Source of the DNA: Piper betle
Taxonomy: Eukaryota; Streptophyta; Magnoliopsida; Piperales; Piperaceae
Assembly: GCA_033002965.1 (NCBI GenBank)
Contig: JAURVB010000047.1
Span: forward strand, 59,031 to 123,030
Direction of reading: 5' to 3'
DNA: 64,000 bases
In this document: piece after piece, positions 1 to 11,330 of the stretch
Layout of the letters: the number at the start of each line of letters is the position of its first letter
How positions within the stretch are numbered: position 1 is the first letter of the stretch
Program-made: the position numbers and the translations under genes
The notes under the pieces: model-generated
Told to the model about the DNA's origin: nothing
Databases searched by the model: none
Seen by the model: the letters and a program-made list of their open reading frames with translations, nothing else

Positions 1-289
1 ATCACTTCCAAAACACAAACGCATTTCGGATGTACCTCTCAAGTACCTCATTATCTATTTAACTGCTTGTCAATGTTCTTTGCTTAGATTTGCAAAATAT
101 TTGTTAACCATTCCAACTATATATGCTATATCCGGCCTTCTAGAAACCATAGCTTACATCAAACTACCCACTGCAGAAGCATAAGGAACCTTTCTCATTT
201 CCTTCATCCTTGTTTCAACTTGAAGTGACCCCCAAGTGGAACTCCAACCGTCTTTACATCTTTCATGTTAAATTTTTCAAGTGCTTTTT

Positions 290-1218
290 CTATGTACTTT
301 TCCTGTGACACCCACAGCTTTCTAGCTCCCCGTCACGCTGAATGGGCATTCCTAAGATTTGCTTTCCTGGTCCCAAATCCTTCATTGCAAAGGATTTATT
401 CAAGTTCTTCTTTAAACTTACAATCTTGGCTCCATCATGTCCTACAATCAACATATCATCCGCATAAATCAACAGAATAATAAAGTTACCATCATCAAAC
501 CTCTTGATGAACACACAGTGATCAGAAACAGACTTTTTGTACCCATTCTTTTCCATAAAAGAATCAAACTTTTGGTACCACTGTTTAGGAGTTTGCTTCA
601 AACCATACAAACTCTTTTTCAGTTTACATACCATCTGTTCTTTTCATCTGACTTTAAAACCCTTTGGTTGCTCTATGTATATGATCTCATCAAGATCACC
701 ATGAAGAAATGCCGTCTTCACATATAACTGTTCAACTTCTAAATCCAAACTTGCAGCCAAAGTAAGAATAATTCTAATAAAAGACATTTTAACAACTAGA
801 CAAAAAAATTCATCGAAATCAATACCTTTTTTTATCTGAAGCCCTTCACCACCAACCTTACCTTATACCTTGGTTGTGTGTTGTTTTCTTCGTACTTGAT
901 CCTATAGACCCATTTGTTTCTCAATACTCTCTTCCCCTTAGGAAGATCCACCAACTCATAGATGTGATTATCATGCAAAGATTTTATCTCGTCTTGCATT
1001 GCCTTCAGCCACTTCTCCTTTTCTACATGAGCTTTGACCACACTAAACTTTTCTGGTTCTCCACATTCAGTAATTGTCACATATTCTAATGATGGATATC
1101 TTGTTGATGGAACTGGTTCACAAGCTGATCTCCTCACATTAGTTGGCTTCCCTTGATCAGAATCTCCCTGCTTCTGTTCAACATCATTAACAAACTTAAT
1201 AGTATCATGACACACCAC
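290..1218 (-). pseudogene. copia reverse transcriptase fragments
   Basis: Two open stretches, 1218-832 and 634-290, carry the RVT_2-type reverse transcriptase of a copia polyprotein. The first ends in KVRLVVKGFR, the conserved start of the polymerase core. The second has KSLYGLKQTPKQWYQKFD and the catalytic YADDM box (YVDDM in most relatives). The 832-634 interval between them should encode the fingers and palm but is not open in one frame. The family copies element RNA into cDNA in virus-like particles in the cytoplasm. This copy cannot do so because the frame is interrupted. Confidence 0.88.
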
Positions 1219-1453
1219 ATTCTCACCCTCATCATTACTAGGTGGGGGAACAATTGTGTCATCCTGAGCTACCTCTTCACTTCTAGTCGAGGTTGAACGT
1301 TTTTTTATCTTTTCCTAGCTTTCCTAAGATTTAGTTTGAGGAACTTCTTCTCTGTCAAAGTCCTCAACTATTTGATCTTCCCTGAAAACTACATTTATGC
1401 TTTGAATCAATTTTCCATTCTTAGGATCCCAAAGTTTGTATCCAAACTTATCA

Positions 1454-2242
1454 TCACCATATCCAAGAAAAACACATTCCACGCATTCTAGAGTTAAGCT
1501 TAGCCCTTTGTTCCTTGGGCACATGTGCAAAAGCCTTACTGCCAAAGACTCTCGAATGAGAAACTAACTTTTTGTCACTCCAAACCATTTTTGGTATATC
1601 ATTATTCAGAGCATATGTGGGAGATCTATTGATCAAATAATAAGCTGTGCTCATTGCCTCACCCCAGAAGCTTTTAGGCAACTTAGTTGAAGACAACATA
1701 CTTCTCATCCTCTCAGAGATGGTCCTGTACATCCTTTCAGCCACTCCATTAGGTTGAGGAGTATAAGGAACCATTTTCTTATGCATAATCCCATGCTTAC
1801 TACAATATTCATCAAACTCAATAGAATAATATTCACCATTATTATCACTTCTAAGGCATTTCAAGAGCTTACCGATTTCTCTTTCAACCAATACATGAAA
1901 ATTCTTAAAGATGCCAAAAATATCACTTTTATTTTTCATGCCATAAGCCCACACCTTTCTAGAAGTATCATCAATAAAAGTGTCAAAATAAATAGAACTG
2001 CCAAGAGATTTTACCTCCATTCGCCCACACACATTGGTGTGTACCAACTCAAGAACTTTTGACTTCCTTGTATTTATGCTTGCAAAGGATGTCCTAAGTT
2101 GTTTCCCCACTAAACAATAGTCACAAGGACTAATTGTGATGTCATTGCCCTTGGGAAGGAGATTTTGGTTCTTCGATGTTTGTAAACCCTTCTCACTCAT
2201 GTGTCCCAATTGATAGTGCCACAAATCAGGCAGTGGATTCAA
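1454..2242 (-). pseudogene. copia integrase fragment with altered catalytic site
   Basis: This 262-residue open stretch carries the GAG-pre-integrase segment (LWHYQLGHMSEKGLQ, then CDYCLVGKQ) at residues 7-50. The integrase core follows. The family's D-D-E triad needs Asp in the LVHxDVCG box; here it reads LVHTNVCG, so the first Asp is Asn. The second Asp (CLRSDNNGEYY) and the Glu box (PNGVAERMYRT) are recognisable. The frame then shifts: the downstream part (VFLGYGDDKFGYKLWDP, minus strand 1545-1324) is in another frame. Integrase inserts cDNA into the chromosome; this copy would be inactive. Confidence 0.88.
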
Positions 2243-3174
2243 ATGAGGAGATATTAACCTCCCCTCGAACTAGACTCGTTTCAGTCTTATACAAACTACA
2301 ACACTTCTTCCCTTTAACAACAATAAAAGAACCTTTAACAAGTTTCCACACACCTTGTACAAATTGTGAACCAAGTCCTTCATCATCAAGCACTTCGGTT
2401 GACAACAAACTCATTCTAAAATATAGAATATGTCTGACATTTTTAAGCACCAATCTATAACCTATGTTTGTTATTATATGCATATCTCCAAGTCCCATAA
2501 TTTTGGAAGTATCACTTTTTCCCATCTTCACTATACCCAAATCCGAAGGTTCATAGGTAGTAAAGGAATTTTTGCTTGGAGTTGCATGAAGTGATGCTCC
2601 CGAGTCAATTACCCAACTAGCATTACAATCAGTCGTCAAATAATCACTCCCACAATTAGCAAGAATCACTATGTCATCATCCACAACATTAGTATTCGTT
2701 TCTCTTTGATCCTTGTTGTCCTTATTTTTCAAGTCTTTCTTGAGCTTCCAACAATCCTTCTTGAAATGACCTGTCTTATCACAATAATAATACTTCAAGT
2801 TCTTCCTAGATTTAGACCTTCCTTGACTCTTGTCCCTTCTATTTGTGTCTCTATTTCTTGATCTACCTCTTGTCTCTTCTGACACTAATGCATGCGGCCC
2901 TAAAGTTGGTAGAGATTTTATTCTGCTCCTCATTCAGTAAACTACTTGCTACCATGTCCATTGTGAGTTTTTCATCCGAAGCAGCATTGCTCAAAGAGAT
3001 CACTAAAATTTCCCAGCTATCTGGCAATGTGTTGAGGAGTAGGATAGCTTGCCATTCCTCATTTAGAGTCATCTTCATCCTGGCAAGTTGAATAATAATA
3101 CTCTTCATGTCATTGAGATGCTCACTTATATCACTTCCAACCTTATACCTGAAATTCACTAATTTCCTTATCAA
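2226..3174 (-). pseudogene. copia gag and protease fragments
   Basis: The 3174-2863 stretch is a UBN2/gag-type helical segment (NDMKSIIIQLARMKM, LLLNTLPDSWE). The overlapping frame 2933-2226 carries a nucleic-acid-binding knuckle written YYYCDKTGHFKKDC, where CxxCxxxxHxxxxC is expected, so the first Cys is replaced by Tyr. It then carries the retropepsin-like motif DSGASLHAT. Gag packages the RNA and the protease matures the polyprotein. The frame change between the two stretches and the damaged knuckle show decay. Confidence 0.85.
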
Positions 3175-3584
3175 AATGTCTTGTTGCCAGTAGTATTCCT
3201 CTCATAAACTTCTTGAAATTTATCCTATATTGTTTTTGAGGATGTCAATTCAGAAATATGATGATTCACAACTTCATCTACCCATTGTCTCAAACAAGCT
3301 ATAGCCTTCCTATCCAACTTATTTTAGTCTGTTTTAGTCACCTCTGCCAGTTTCTTACTTGTGATAGGTTCATACAAATCCTAAGAATATAAATGATCAA
3401 TCATTTTTTCTATCTAATAATGTCAGGTACTCAGCCCCTTAAGAGATATCATTTAAACACATTTCTCATCAGTCATCTTGTAAAATATAAATCACACACA
3501 CACACACACACCAACTAGGCTCTTAGAAATTTCGTCGAATACCTAGTGGGTAGAAAATATCAATAACCAAAACTTGCAAACCTC

Positions 3585-3601
3585 TTGGTTCTGATACAAC
3601 T
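3585..3601 (-). other. copia primer-binding site (initiator tRNA-Met type)
   Basis: On the minus strand the sequence just inside the probable LTR end reads TTGTATCAGAACCAAG. This is a near match to TGGTATCAGAGC, the plant initiator-methionine tRNA primer site. Its place, directly next to an LTR-like terminus and upstream of gag, is what the family requires. Confidence 0.7.
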
Positions 3602-4090
3602 TGTTGGGATTAACTAAATAATCCAAATATAAATCTCATATTTCAACATATAAGGATGAGAAGTACTATACAAATAGCGAAATTAGCCAAACCAATTTTG
3701 CATGGAAAACTTAAATTTAGAGAAAAAAATACAGGGCAAACGACTAGATCAAATCTACTATATTGCACTTTGATAAAGAAAATATCCATAGGAGAATAAA
3801 TTTCCCAATACCTATTTATTATACTTTCTATAAAATTTGTATTAACAACAAAAAAGAAAATAGAAAATTACAGATTTTGAACTTGACGAGGTTACTATTA
3901 ATGATTGCAACGGAATCTATAGATCATTCACATTTCTTCAATTTACACAATTTTCCTTTTTCCTCTCTGACTTTTTTTCTCCCAAAAGCAAAATCCTAAA
4001 AAAACAAAAGAAGAAAACATCATATATTATTTTTATTCCTTTCAAATATCCAAATCTGCAAAATCTTAAATTTTACCCAAAATAAAATTA
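3602..4090 (-). repeat. probable 5' LTR of the copia element
   Basis: The plus strand begins TGTTGGGATT at 3602, directly beside the primer-binding site, giving the ...CA terminus expected of a minus-strand 5' LTR. The sequence is AT-rich and noncoding up to the ankyrin pseudogene near 4090. The outer boundary and target duplication could not be fixed because the matching LTR is outside the window. Confidence 0.55.
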
Positions 4091-4095
4091 TTATT

Positions 4096-4973
4096 TTATA
4101 AATTTACAAAAGAGGGATAACCCAGCAGAACTGTTCTTTGCATGCCCATGAAAGTGGCAAGGTGAAGAGGGGTATCCCCATCATCATCTATGCAAGTTGT
4201 GTAACCCGGAACCTATTCCATCGTCTTTGCGGCAATATCTGCAAGTGAACGACAACGCCTTTCTTTCTGTTTAAAAGTAACATTTTGGAAGAGATCAATG
4301 AAGGCTTGGGGTCATGTTTGCCTTCATTCTTGGAGGCGATCGCGTGATGCAAAGGTGTGATGCGACGTTGCAGAGATTTCTGCCGGGCCTCCTCGAATGC
4401 GAGAATGTGGTCTACTATCTCCCAGTGGCCCCAGCCAGATGCGAAGTAGAGTGGAGTTGCACGATGAGTTTCCACCCCCACAGCAAGCTTGGCGATGCAA
4501 CTGTGAGCACCTTCGCCACTGCTAGATGACCATTCAGAGCTGCCTAATTCAGAGCAGCGTGTCTTCCAGTAGAAGACTCCATTTCCAAGCATTCCTGCAG
4601 CTTTGATTTTGAAGTGGTGTCTCTTGTTAATTCAGCCTGCTGCATCGTTTGCCAGGCATGATCAATAAGAACCTGAACAATCAGAGCATGGTCCCTCTCT
4701 ACTGCATTATGCAGAGGAGTGTAAGCCATGGAGTCTAGGGCAGTGAGGAGGGAAGGCACCGGCGGCATACCTCTTGCACTACCTCCTCATTAGCAGATTC
4801 CTGAGATGTTTGGCGTCCTTTGATCTCAGTGCCCGGTAGAGGTCTGGATTCATGCCGGGCACCACCTCCGATATGGGCCCCTTCGGAGAGTCGTCATTTG
4901 GCATCTGCCCTTTCTTCTTCTGAGCTGCTTGGATGGCCGCTCGAATCATTTTCTGAATGTTTTCGTCATCCAT
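4096..4973 (-). pseudogene. ankyrin-repeat protein pseudogene
   Basis: Translation on the minus strand gives an N-terminus MDDENIQKMIRAAIQ at 4973 and then MNPDLYRALRSKDAKHLRNLL, the usual lead into the first ankyrin repeat of plant ankyrin proteins. A TAG stop follows at 4779. Further repeats sit in alternating frames: AYTPLHNAVERDHALIVQVL (4731-4672), ATPLYFASGWGHWEIVDHIL (about 4470-4400), ITPLHHAIASKNE (about 4360), and DDDGDTPLHLATFMGM (about 4190-4130). At least three frame changes are needed to connect them, and the C-terminal part typical of membrane ankyrin proteins is missing. Such proteins mediate protein-protein contacts, often in defence, but this copy is broken. The copia LTR abuts its 3' side. 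Confidence 0.82.
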
Positions 4974-4979
4974 TTGAGT

Positions 4980-5676
4980 TTTCTATGTTAATAAAATTAT
5001 GCCCTGCTCCCTGCCAGAGGTGATAGAAGTTGATCAATGTGTGGGTGGAATCACAAGGCAAATTAATAAGGAGAAGGCAATATACTACAGTTCACTAGAC
5101 TGGCTTGATGACTGGTTTTAGGTCTGATTCCTTTCGTGAAGGGGAGCAGCCTATCTACATTGTTGTTCACCTCACTTTTACTTTTGCATTTGTACCTCCT
5201 CTTCCTAATCTTTATTCTTCTAAATCTTTCTTGTTTCCTCTTCGAGTTTCATCGTCAAGCAATGTTTGATCCAAAAATAGAGAGAATGTCACACTTTCAC
5301 TCGGATTCGATTGTGCAAACGAGGCGTGAAATGACACAATATTAGCAAGGACGAGGTTCTTCCTTGGATATGAAAAAAATGGAAGTGATGCAACTTTTGC
5401 TTGTGACTCGGACTTTAAAACTATTTGTGCCATACATTGGAAAGAAAAGAACTCACTACTAGGAATGACTTGTGTAATTGATATTCTTTTTAGAAAATAA
5501 CCAATCTGAGCAGTTATCATGCCTGTATGAAGAAAGTTCAGCACAGCAGATGCATGTATGTATACAAGTTGCAACTCTTGATAATAAATTAACAAACAAG
5601 GAGTCGATTACTTTTTAAAAATTACATATATATTCGAGCCAACAAAAAAAAGATTTGTCATCTATTGGATGCTCTA
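4980..5676. other. intergenic, nothing recognised
   Basis: I read both strands and found no conserved domain, terminal repeat or long tandem array. The open stretch 5595-5212 (minus) has no recognisable motif and its ends do not look like a gene. Confidence 0.5.
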
Positions 5677-6199
5677 TCAGGGTAGATGATGAGTGTTGAA
5701 CTTCGCACATGCCCGACGGTTTATGATCCCATGCCCAGTAATCTCGAAACAGAAGAAGCGTGGAAAACTCCATAAAGACAAAGCCTGACGCATTGGGAAA
5801 GGGGGCTGGAAAGAAGAGAAATAGAAGAAAGAACAGGGAAGAGCCCTCGCTAGAGATTTATCTCCGGCAACCCTGGCTAACCATACCGCCATCTTTTCTG
5901 TGAAGTATTGCCAAGGAGAGCTCTGCTGTGAAGTTGTCGCCATTGCTATGAAGAGGAGAAGACCAGTGAAGCAAGGTCTCCAACGCAATGTCCGTCCAAG
6001 ACCTCTCCATTCCCAGTGTTCCCTCACTTCCCTCAAAGCCAAGCCGCCAGCCAAGCTGTGCCCAAACCCGCCGGCAATGAAGAAGAAGATAACATCTCTG
6101 TTTTGCAGGTTCAGCGTCCAAATTTTTGGACAACATTGGCTGTATTGGACCAGTCCGAGACCACGGGCGTGAAGCTTGAAGTGCCCTACACAACGCCTC

Positions 6200-7204
6200 A
6201 AGGACTTGCCGCCGGAGACTCCTGTCATCGCTGGGAAATCACCACGAAGCACCCCACCAGAGAAAGCAGGGAGAAGGCGGAAAACAAAGCAACGGAGAGT
6301 AGATTTCGCTGGTTTTTTCGACCAGTGACGGCCGTTCCCAGAGCCACCGTGGAGGAATGTGAAGACGGAGGAGTGGTCTCGAAACCCAAAGTGAGCTTCG
6401 CCGGTGTTCGCCATTGCAGTCGCCGGAGAAAAGGGAGGAAGAGACCCATCCGACCAGAGGAAAAAGCAGAAAACAGAGCAGAAACAGTCGCGGAGAGATG
6501 ATTTCGCGGCGGTTTTCCGACTACCTCCGGTAGTTACCGGCCCCAAAGTGGTGACCAAAGTGAAAAAGGAGAAGTATTTTACAAACCCAAAGTGAGATTC
6601 GCCGGTGTTCGCCATAACAGTCGCCGGAGAAAAGGGAGGAAGAGACCCATCCGACCAGAGGAAAAAGCAGAAAACAGAGCAGAAACATTCGCGGAGAGAT
6701 GATTTCGCAACGGTTTTCCGACTACCTCCACTAGTTACCGGCCCCAAAGTGGGTGACAAAAGTGAAAAAAGGAGAAGTATTTTACAAACCAAAAGTGAGC
6801 TTCTCCGGTGTTCGCTATTGCATTCGCCGGAGAAAAGGGAGGAAGAGACCCATCCGACCAGAGGAAAAAGCAGAAAACAGAGCAGAAACATTCGCGGAGA
6901 GATGATTTCGCGGCGGTTTTCCGACTACCTTCGGTAGTTACCGGCCCCAAAGTGGTGACTTAAGTGAAAAAGAAGAAGTATTTTACAAACCCAAAGTGAG
7001 ATTCGCCAGTGTTGGCCATTGCAGTCGCCGGAGAAAAGCCAGGAAGAGACCCATCCGACCAGAGGAAAAAGTAGAAACAGAGCGGAAACATTCGCAGAGA
7101 GCTGATTTCGCGGCCGTTTTTCGATCGGCGCCGGTCGTTCCCAGACCTTCCGTTGATGTAAAGTGAATTTGGAGAACTGATCTACAAGACCAAGTCGAGA
7201 ACAA
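6200..7204. repeat. tandem ~200-bp GC-rich repeat, four clear units plus one diverged
   Basis: The phrase GCCGGTGTTCGCC or close variants recurs at 6400, 6601, 6804 and 7005, giving periods of 201, 203 and 201 bp. Each unit repeats the same order: CGCCGGAGAAAAGG, GACCCATCCGACCAGAGG, CAGAAAACAGAGC, GATGATTTCGCGGCGG, TTACCGGCCCCAAAGTGG. A more diverged unit lies just upstream (about 6200-6399). Open frames across it are antisense by-products of the repetition. The block is far more G+C-rich than its surroundings and is probably the noncoding part of an LTR element. Confidence 0.88.
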
Positions 7205-7699
7205 CCGGATTTCGTCTCTGAGGTCGCCGGAAAACAATTGAGAAGTGACCGATCGGAGCAGCGTAGCACAAAAATGCACAAAAGTGTCTAGCTTTCCGGC
7301 ATCCGACCGACCGACCGGAGCCGCCGCTGATTGTCGGACCACCGCCACGACCTTCACCATTCTGAGATCTACAGTTCTGGGGCAATCTCCGCCACCTTCA
7401 ATCGCCGGAAAAGACGACGCCGGAGTCCCAAAAATCGCCGCCGCGTCACCCTGTAAGCGAGCCTGTCGTGCCCGTTACCTCTGACCGAGCCGCTTTCCTG
7501 CCAGGTCCGTGTCAGATCCATCTGCCCCATGAATTGCTAGACTCGCGAACAGACCCGGACCACGTGATCGTGTCCGAGACCCGCACTTGTTACCCGGATT
7601 CGAGTTGGCCCCTCGTGCACCACAAGCAGACCGGTGTACGCATAAAGGAAAGATAGCCTGCGTACGCCATCCGGTCCGGTCCAGTATTTATTTGATTGA

Positions 7700-8090
7700 A
7701 ACCAACTCGGAACGGCCCGGTTCAGTACATGAACGTTCCAACATAATTTGAAGTCATTATAGATCTTGGATTGAGCCGAAACTTGCTACCCCACCGTTTT
7801 TAGACGCTGGACACATTGGTAGGGTCATTTTAAGGATTTAGAGAGCAGAAGGGGATAAATATTGGCATTGGAGTCAAAGATCTCAGGCAAATTGATTTAC
7901 CGGCGGAAAAAATTCACTGTTTTGTGTAACTTGTAAAAATCAAAGGAGAAATAGTGGATTGTGAGTACTAATCTTACTGTGGACTGACTTAGAGATTCAA
8001 GTTGAACCCTAAGGAACCACGTAAAAAATTCTCTGCGCGTCATTTCATGTGTTTGTAATATCTTCTATTTCCATCGCACTATCTCTTTGC
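7700..8090 (+). repeat. copia-type LTR 3' portion (U5-like), possibly a solo or truncated LTR
   Basis: The stretch holds a possible TATA-like GGATAAATATT near 7853. It is followed by a series of phrases resembling the U5 of Tork-type copia LTRs as I recall them: GAGAAATAGTGGATTGTGAG, then GAACCCTAAGGAACCACG, then ATTCTCTGCGCGTC, then a T-rich tail to ATCTCTTTGCA at about 8090. No clear primer-binding site or coding region follows, so this may be a solo LTR, with the GC-rich repeats upstream forming part of its U3. The boundaries are uncertain. Confidence 0.45.
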
Positions 8091-8189
8091 ACGACAAGGG
8101 CGCCTCGGTCCCACCGAACCTTTAAACCCGAATCACACCAGAACCGATTCAAGGGGACCGACGATCCCGCGCCCGAACAATGTGTGAAT

Positions 8190-9606
8190 ATAATAAAAGC
8201 GTTACATACGTGAGTTACGTAGCTTAGATAAGCTGTTCTATTTAGAGTAAATTAGCAGCCCTAACATCTAAAATCCAGATAGATAAATATAAAAATAAAT
8301 AATTATGTTAATTATAAATTTTCATATCAATTTCATGTTTATAACTCTTTCTTGATTATCAATTAAATATAATAAAAATTAATTTTACGATACTTTTAGA
8401 CAAGTGCACTTTTTAAAAAATTATAAGTAGGTCATATTAATATATAAAAAAATTAATATTAACCTCCTATTTATATACTCTTCTTTCCCTGTATATATAG
8501 ACACTATTATGTGGGACCAATTAAAAACGATCCAAACTAGAGGTATAGTTTATGTAGCTCATCTTACTTTTCCTAATAAACCAAACACGGTTAACCCAAT
8601 TACATTTTAAAAACTCGCAGTTAACTTAATCGCAGTATAACTTATATATAGAGGAATTGTAAAAATATAAGGTTTTGAGGTCATCTTAATTAGGCCTGTA
8701 AGGGAGTGCAAACACAGGCATAACGGATTGGGCCATGTAAAAGGGCACCTTTTTTATCAAATACATAAGTTGGGCACCCTTAACTGTTTGTGGGTTTCTG
8801 TTTTCGAAAGAAACTTTAGAGCATGAAATATAGATTTTTTACTTGCAGCAAGCCACGTGGCCCATTAGCTTACACGTCAGATTCAATAAAATTGAAACTA
8901 TCAGGGAGCTAAGAATTTCGACTCTTGCATGGACCATTTTTTTAAGACTTTTTTTGCCTCCTTTTCGTTTACTTTCTCGTTTGCCAAAGCTTCTTAATTC
9001 ATTATTTTTGGGCACAAGCAAAAAACACTAGTCAAAATAATTATTTTCATATCTACTAGTCTTAGTATAAAAGATGTTTTTAGACTAATTAGGCAACATT
9101 TCACACCATGCGCGACTAATATTGCATATAAATTTTAATTTTATAGATAATTTCTTATTAAATAATGAATAATATTGAGATAGTCTATGTAATGATATAA
9201 TATTATAAATATAAATTCTGATTAGCTCTCACTTTAAAGATAGATCTTTATTAAATAAGATGATCGACTATAATAATCTTATTTTTTATTTTTTATTTTT
9301 GTTATATTTTGATTAGTTAAACCTCCTATATTTATTTTGAGGTCAGTATTGAGTTTCCCATTTATTTATTAATTAATATAAGCATAGATATTAGACACTG
9401 TTGATTTAAATTTATATAAATAATTTTACCAACATGCTTACATGGAATTTTCATTTAATGCTTTTATTTTCAGCCCTCCACTTGTAATTGATTTTGGCAT
9501 CATAATAAATTTAGAATTTTATAAAACTCATTTAGTTTAAGATTGTGCATATTTCTAATTATTGTTCGATGAGGTTTGATTAGTTTTTAGACATAAATTA
9601 GAAATC
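8190..9606. other. AT-rich spacer, nothing recognised
   Basis: Low-complexity AT-rich DNA without a recognisable coding exon, terminal inverted repeat or tandem array. Short open stretches at 8839-9031 on both strands overlap each other and have no motif. Confidence 0.5.
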
Positions 9607-10722
9607 TATAAAACCCTACCGTTTGCTCGAGGATTTTTTAGCCGGTTTAGTCATTATCCGAATCAGTTTAGTTGGGTTCGGCCCTTCTTGCCATAATTTG
9701 AGTATGATATCGTATATGGTTGCCCAACCCTAGCCTCCTTCCCTTTGATACCCCAGTTGGATGCTACGCACCTAGCCTTTTTCTTTTTTAAGTCGATCGA
9801 GTCAAGTCTACATAAATGTTAGGACTGAGTCCCTCACAAACTTAGAATGTGTTTTGTTGTGAGTTTGTAACCATTTCGATCGAACCTAACCCTTGTAGGA
9901 CCTACGATGCAATTTCCGAAGTTGCCGAGCCGCCTTGGGGTTAAAACCCCAAGTGCGCTTAACGTATGCTTGGCACAAGGCGCTATCCCAGTGCCCTTGC
10001 GCCAACCTTGCTAGGGTTAGGGTTTTAGGTTTTGGCACAAAGGCATTGGGACAATGCCCTTGCACCCAAAATTTGAATCTCTTCCCCTTTGTTACTCTGG
10101 CACAAAGGCGTTGCGCCAACGCCCTTGCGCCCTATAGTTGACTTGAACTTGCATGTGGTTTGGTTTAGCAAGAGTATGCCTTGGTTTTTAGCTTTTCGTG
10201 GTCCAGCTTGGCAATGCGCAATGCAAAGGCCCCCTCCCTGCGCCCTTGCAATGGCCTAGTTTCTTTGGCTATAAATAGCGACCTAATTTCAAGCTTCTCA
10301 CCTCTTGCCTCTCTTCTCCTCCGACTCCCCTTATCTCCTTGTCTTCCTTTCTTCCTCCTAGCTCTTTCTAGCCTCTCTTAGGCCTCTCCAAGCCCAGCCA
10401 AGCCACCTTGAGTCATAATTCTTGGGGTAAGAAGCCCCAAGAGACCTCCCCTTGGTCTCCTTCGAGATAATGGTTCCTTCTTTTGTCTAATTTTTGTATT
10501 TATGTTATCGTTTATGTAGATGCATGCTAGTAGGTAATTTTTGTGTATTTTTATTATGTAGATCTTTGAATTAAAAGTAATTAGGCTTTAAAATCATCTC
10601 ATTTCCAGGTTTCTAAAAACAGATATGTATTTATAAATATCTTGATGTTGTGTGCTTGCACTATTTTAGTGTAAAATTTGTATCTCATGTTGTAGGTGGT
10701 CTTTTTGGATGCTTTTTGTCTT
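9607..10722 (+). repeat. truncated 5' LTR of long-LTR Ty3/gypsy element
   Basis: This segment aligns through its length with 11331-12405. Shared phrases include TTAGTTGGGTTCG, GTTGGATGCTACG, GCCCTTGCACCCAAAA, TATAAATAG, CACCTCTTGCCTCTCTTC and the tail CATGTTGTAGGTGGTCTTT. It stops where the other copy continues for 3.4 kb more, and is joined directly to the end of the integrase gene. Most of the 5' LTR and the whole gag-pol region upstream of integrase have therefore been deleted. The left edge is placed by similarity to the other LTR starts. Confidence 0.82.
10270..10277 (+). promoter_or_regulatory. LTR TATA box
   Basis: TATAAATA lies at the same place in three copies of the LTR family (10270, 11958, 16565), each followed by a pyrimidine-rich stretch. 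This is the likely core promoter of the element. Confidence 0.6.
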
Positions 10723-10769
10723 GTTGCACACAAAAGTAGAGGCATAGGGACATCACTTTTGCTCCAGAG

Positions 10770-11180
10770 CAGTGCGTCTTTCTAAATGTATCACCGACCA
10801 AAGGAGGCATGCTATTTGTGAGGTGGGGCAAGCTGAGTTTGAAGTTTATTGGTCCATTCGAGGTGTTTAAGTGAGTCAGTGAGGTGGCCTATGAGCATGC
10901 GCTACCACCCAGTCTATCAGTGGTACATCCAGTGTTTCATGTCTCCATGCTGAAGTATTTGCCGGATAAATCACGCAAGTTGCAGCATGAGAAGCTTGAT
11001 GTCCAACCAGACCTATCTTATGAGGAGGAGGCTATGCATATTCTCAAGCGATTTGTGAAGACTCTCTATAGGAAGGAAGTGTCTCTCATGAAGGTGCTTT
11101 GGTCATGGCAAGGAGTTGAGAAGGCCACGTAGGAGCGTGAGGACGAGATGTGGTAGTGCTACCCTAGACTCTTCCCTGCG
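10770..11180 (+). pseudogene. Ty3/gypsy integrase C-terminus and chromodomain-like tail
   Basis: Translation gives FLNVSPTKGGMLF, GKLSLKFIGPFEVF, a TGA stop, then VAYEHALPPSLSVVHPVFHV, MLKYLPD, DLSYEEEAMHILKRF and EVSLMKVLWSWQGVEKAT followed by TAG. This matches the end of chromovirus-type Ty3/gypsy polyproteins, where the GPFE box, the HPVFHVSML box and a chromodomain-like IL-R-VK-KEV-L-KVLW tail are conserved. Two in-frame stops (after EVF and after EKAT) and a third after EDEMW show it is dead. It sits between two LTR copies, immediately before a polypurine tract. Confidence 0.88.
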
Positions 11181-11318
11181 GGGGCAACGATTAGAGGTAT
11201 TATCATGCTTCCTTATTTTTCTTGGTTCTATGCTATTGTATGTTGTGCATGTATTTGTAATTGTAGTGTGTGGCTGTGTGTATGCCCCTTTAGGCAAATT
11301 CTAGGACAGAAATTTCTT

Positions 11319-11330
11319 AAGTGGGGGAGG
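11319..11330 (+). other. polypurine tract of the gypsy element
   Basis: AAGTGGGGGAGG lies directly before the 3' LTR start, as required for plus-strand DNA priming in LTR retrotransposons. Confidence 0.8.

Larger units (their letters stand above)
1..3600 (-). mobile_element. Ty1/copia retrotransposon, internal region, decayed and cut by window edge
   Basis: Read on the minus strand, the domains run in copia order. A gag UBN2-type region lies at 3174-2863 and a zinc-knuckle segment near 2790-2735. The protease motif WVIDSGASLHAT follows at about 2620. Then come the GAG-pre-integrase and integrase core (2242-1454), the reverse transcriptase N-terminal half (1218-832, motif KGKRVLRNKWVYRIK), the RT palm with YADDM (634-290), and the linker toward RNase H (about 200-1, motif RYLRGTS). 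The order gag-PR-IN-RT-RH is diagnostic of Ty1/copia. The polyprotein is broken into at least five frames, with in-frame stops in the 200-60 stretch. The first knuckle cysteine is Tyr and the first catalytic Asp of integrase is Asn, so the copy is dead. The 3' part and second LTR lie left of the window. Confidence 0.93.

Noticed and set aside
5677..6891. 404-residue open stretch on the minus strand
   Set aside because: It is the antisense reading of the ~200-bp tandem repeats: the same peptide-like phrase recurs each unit, without any domain or codon signal.
9886..10141. Overlapping open stretches on both strands in the gypsy LTR
   Set aside because: They arise from the repeated GCGCCCTTGCGCC-type sequence and are not conserved in the sister LTR at 11640-11860.
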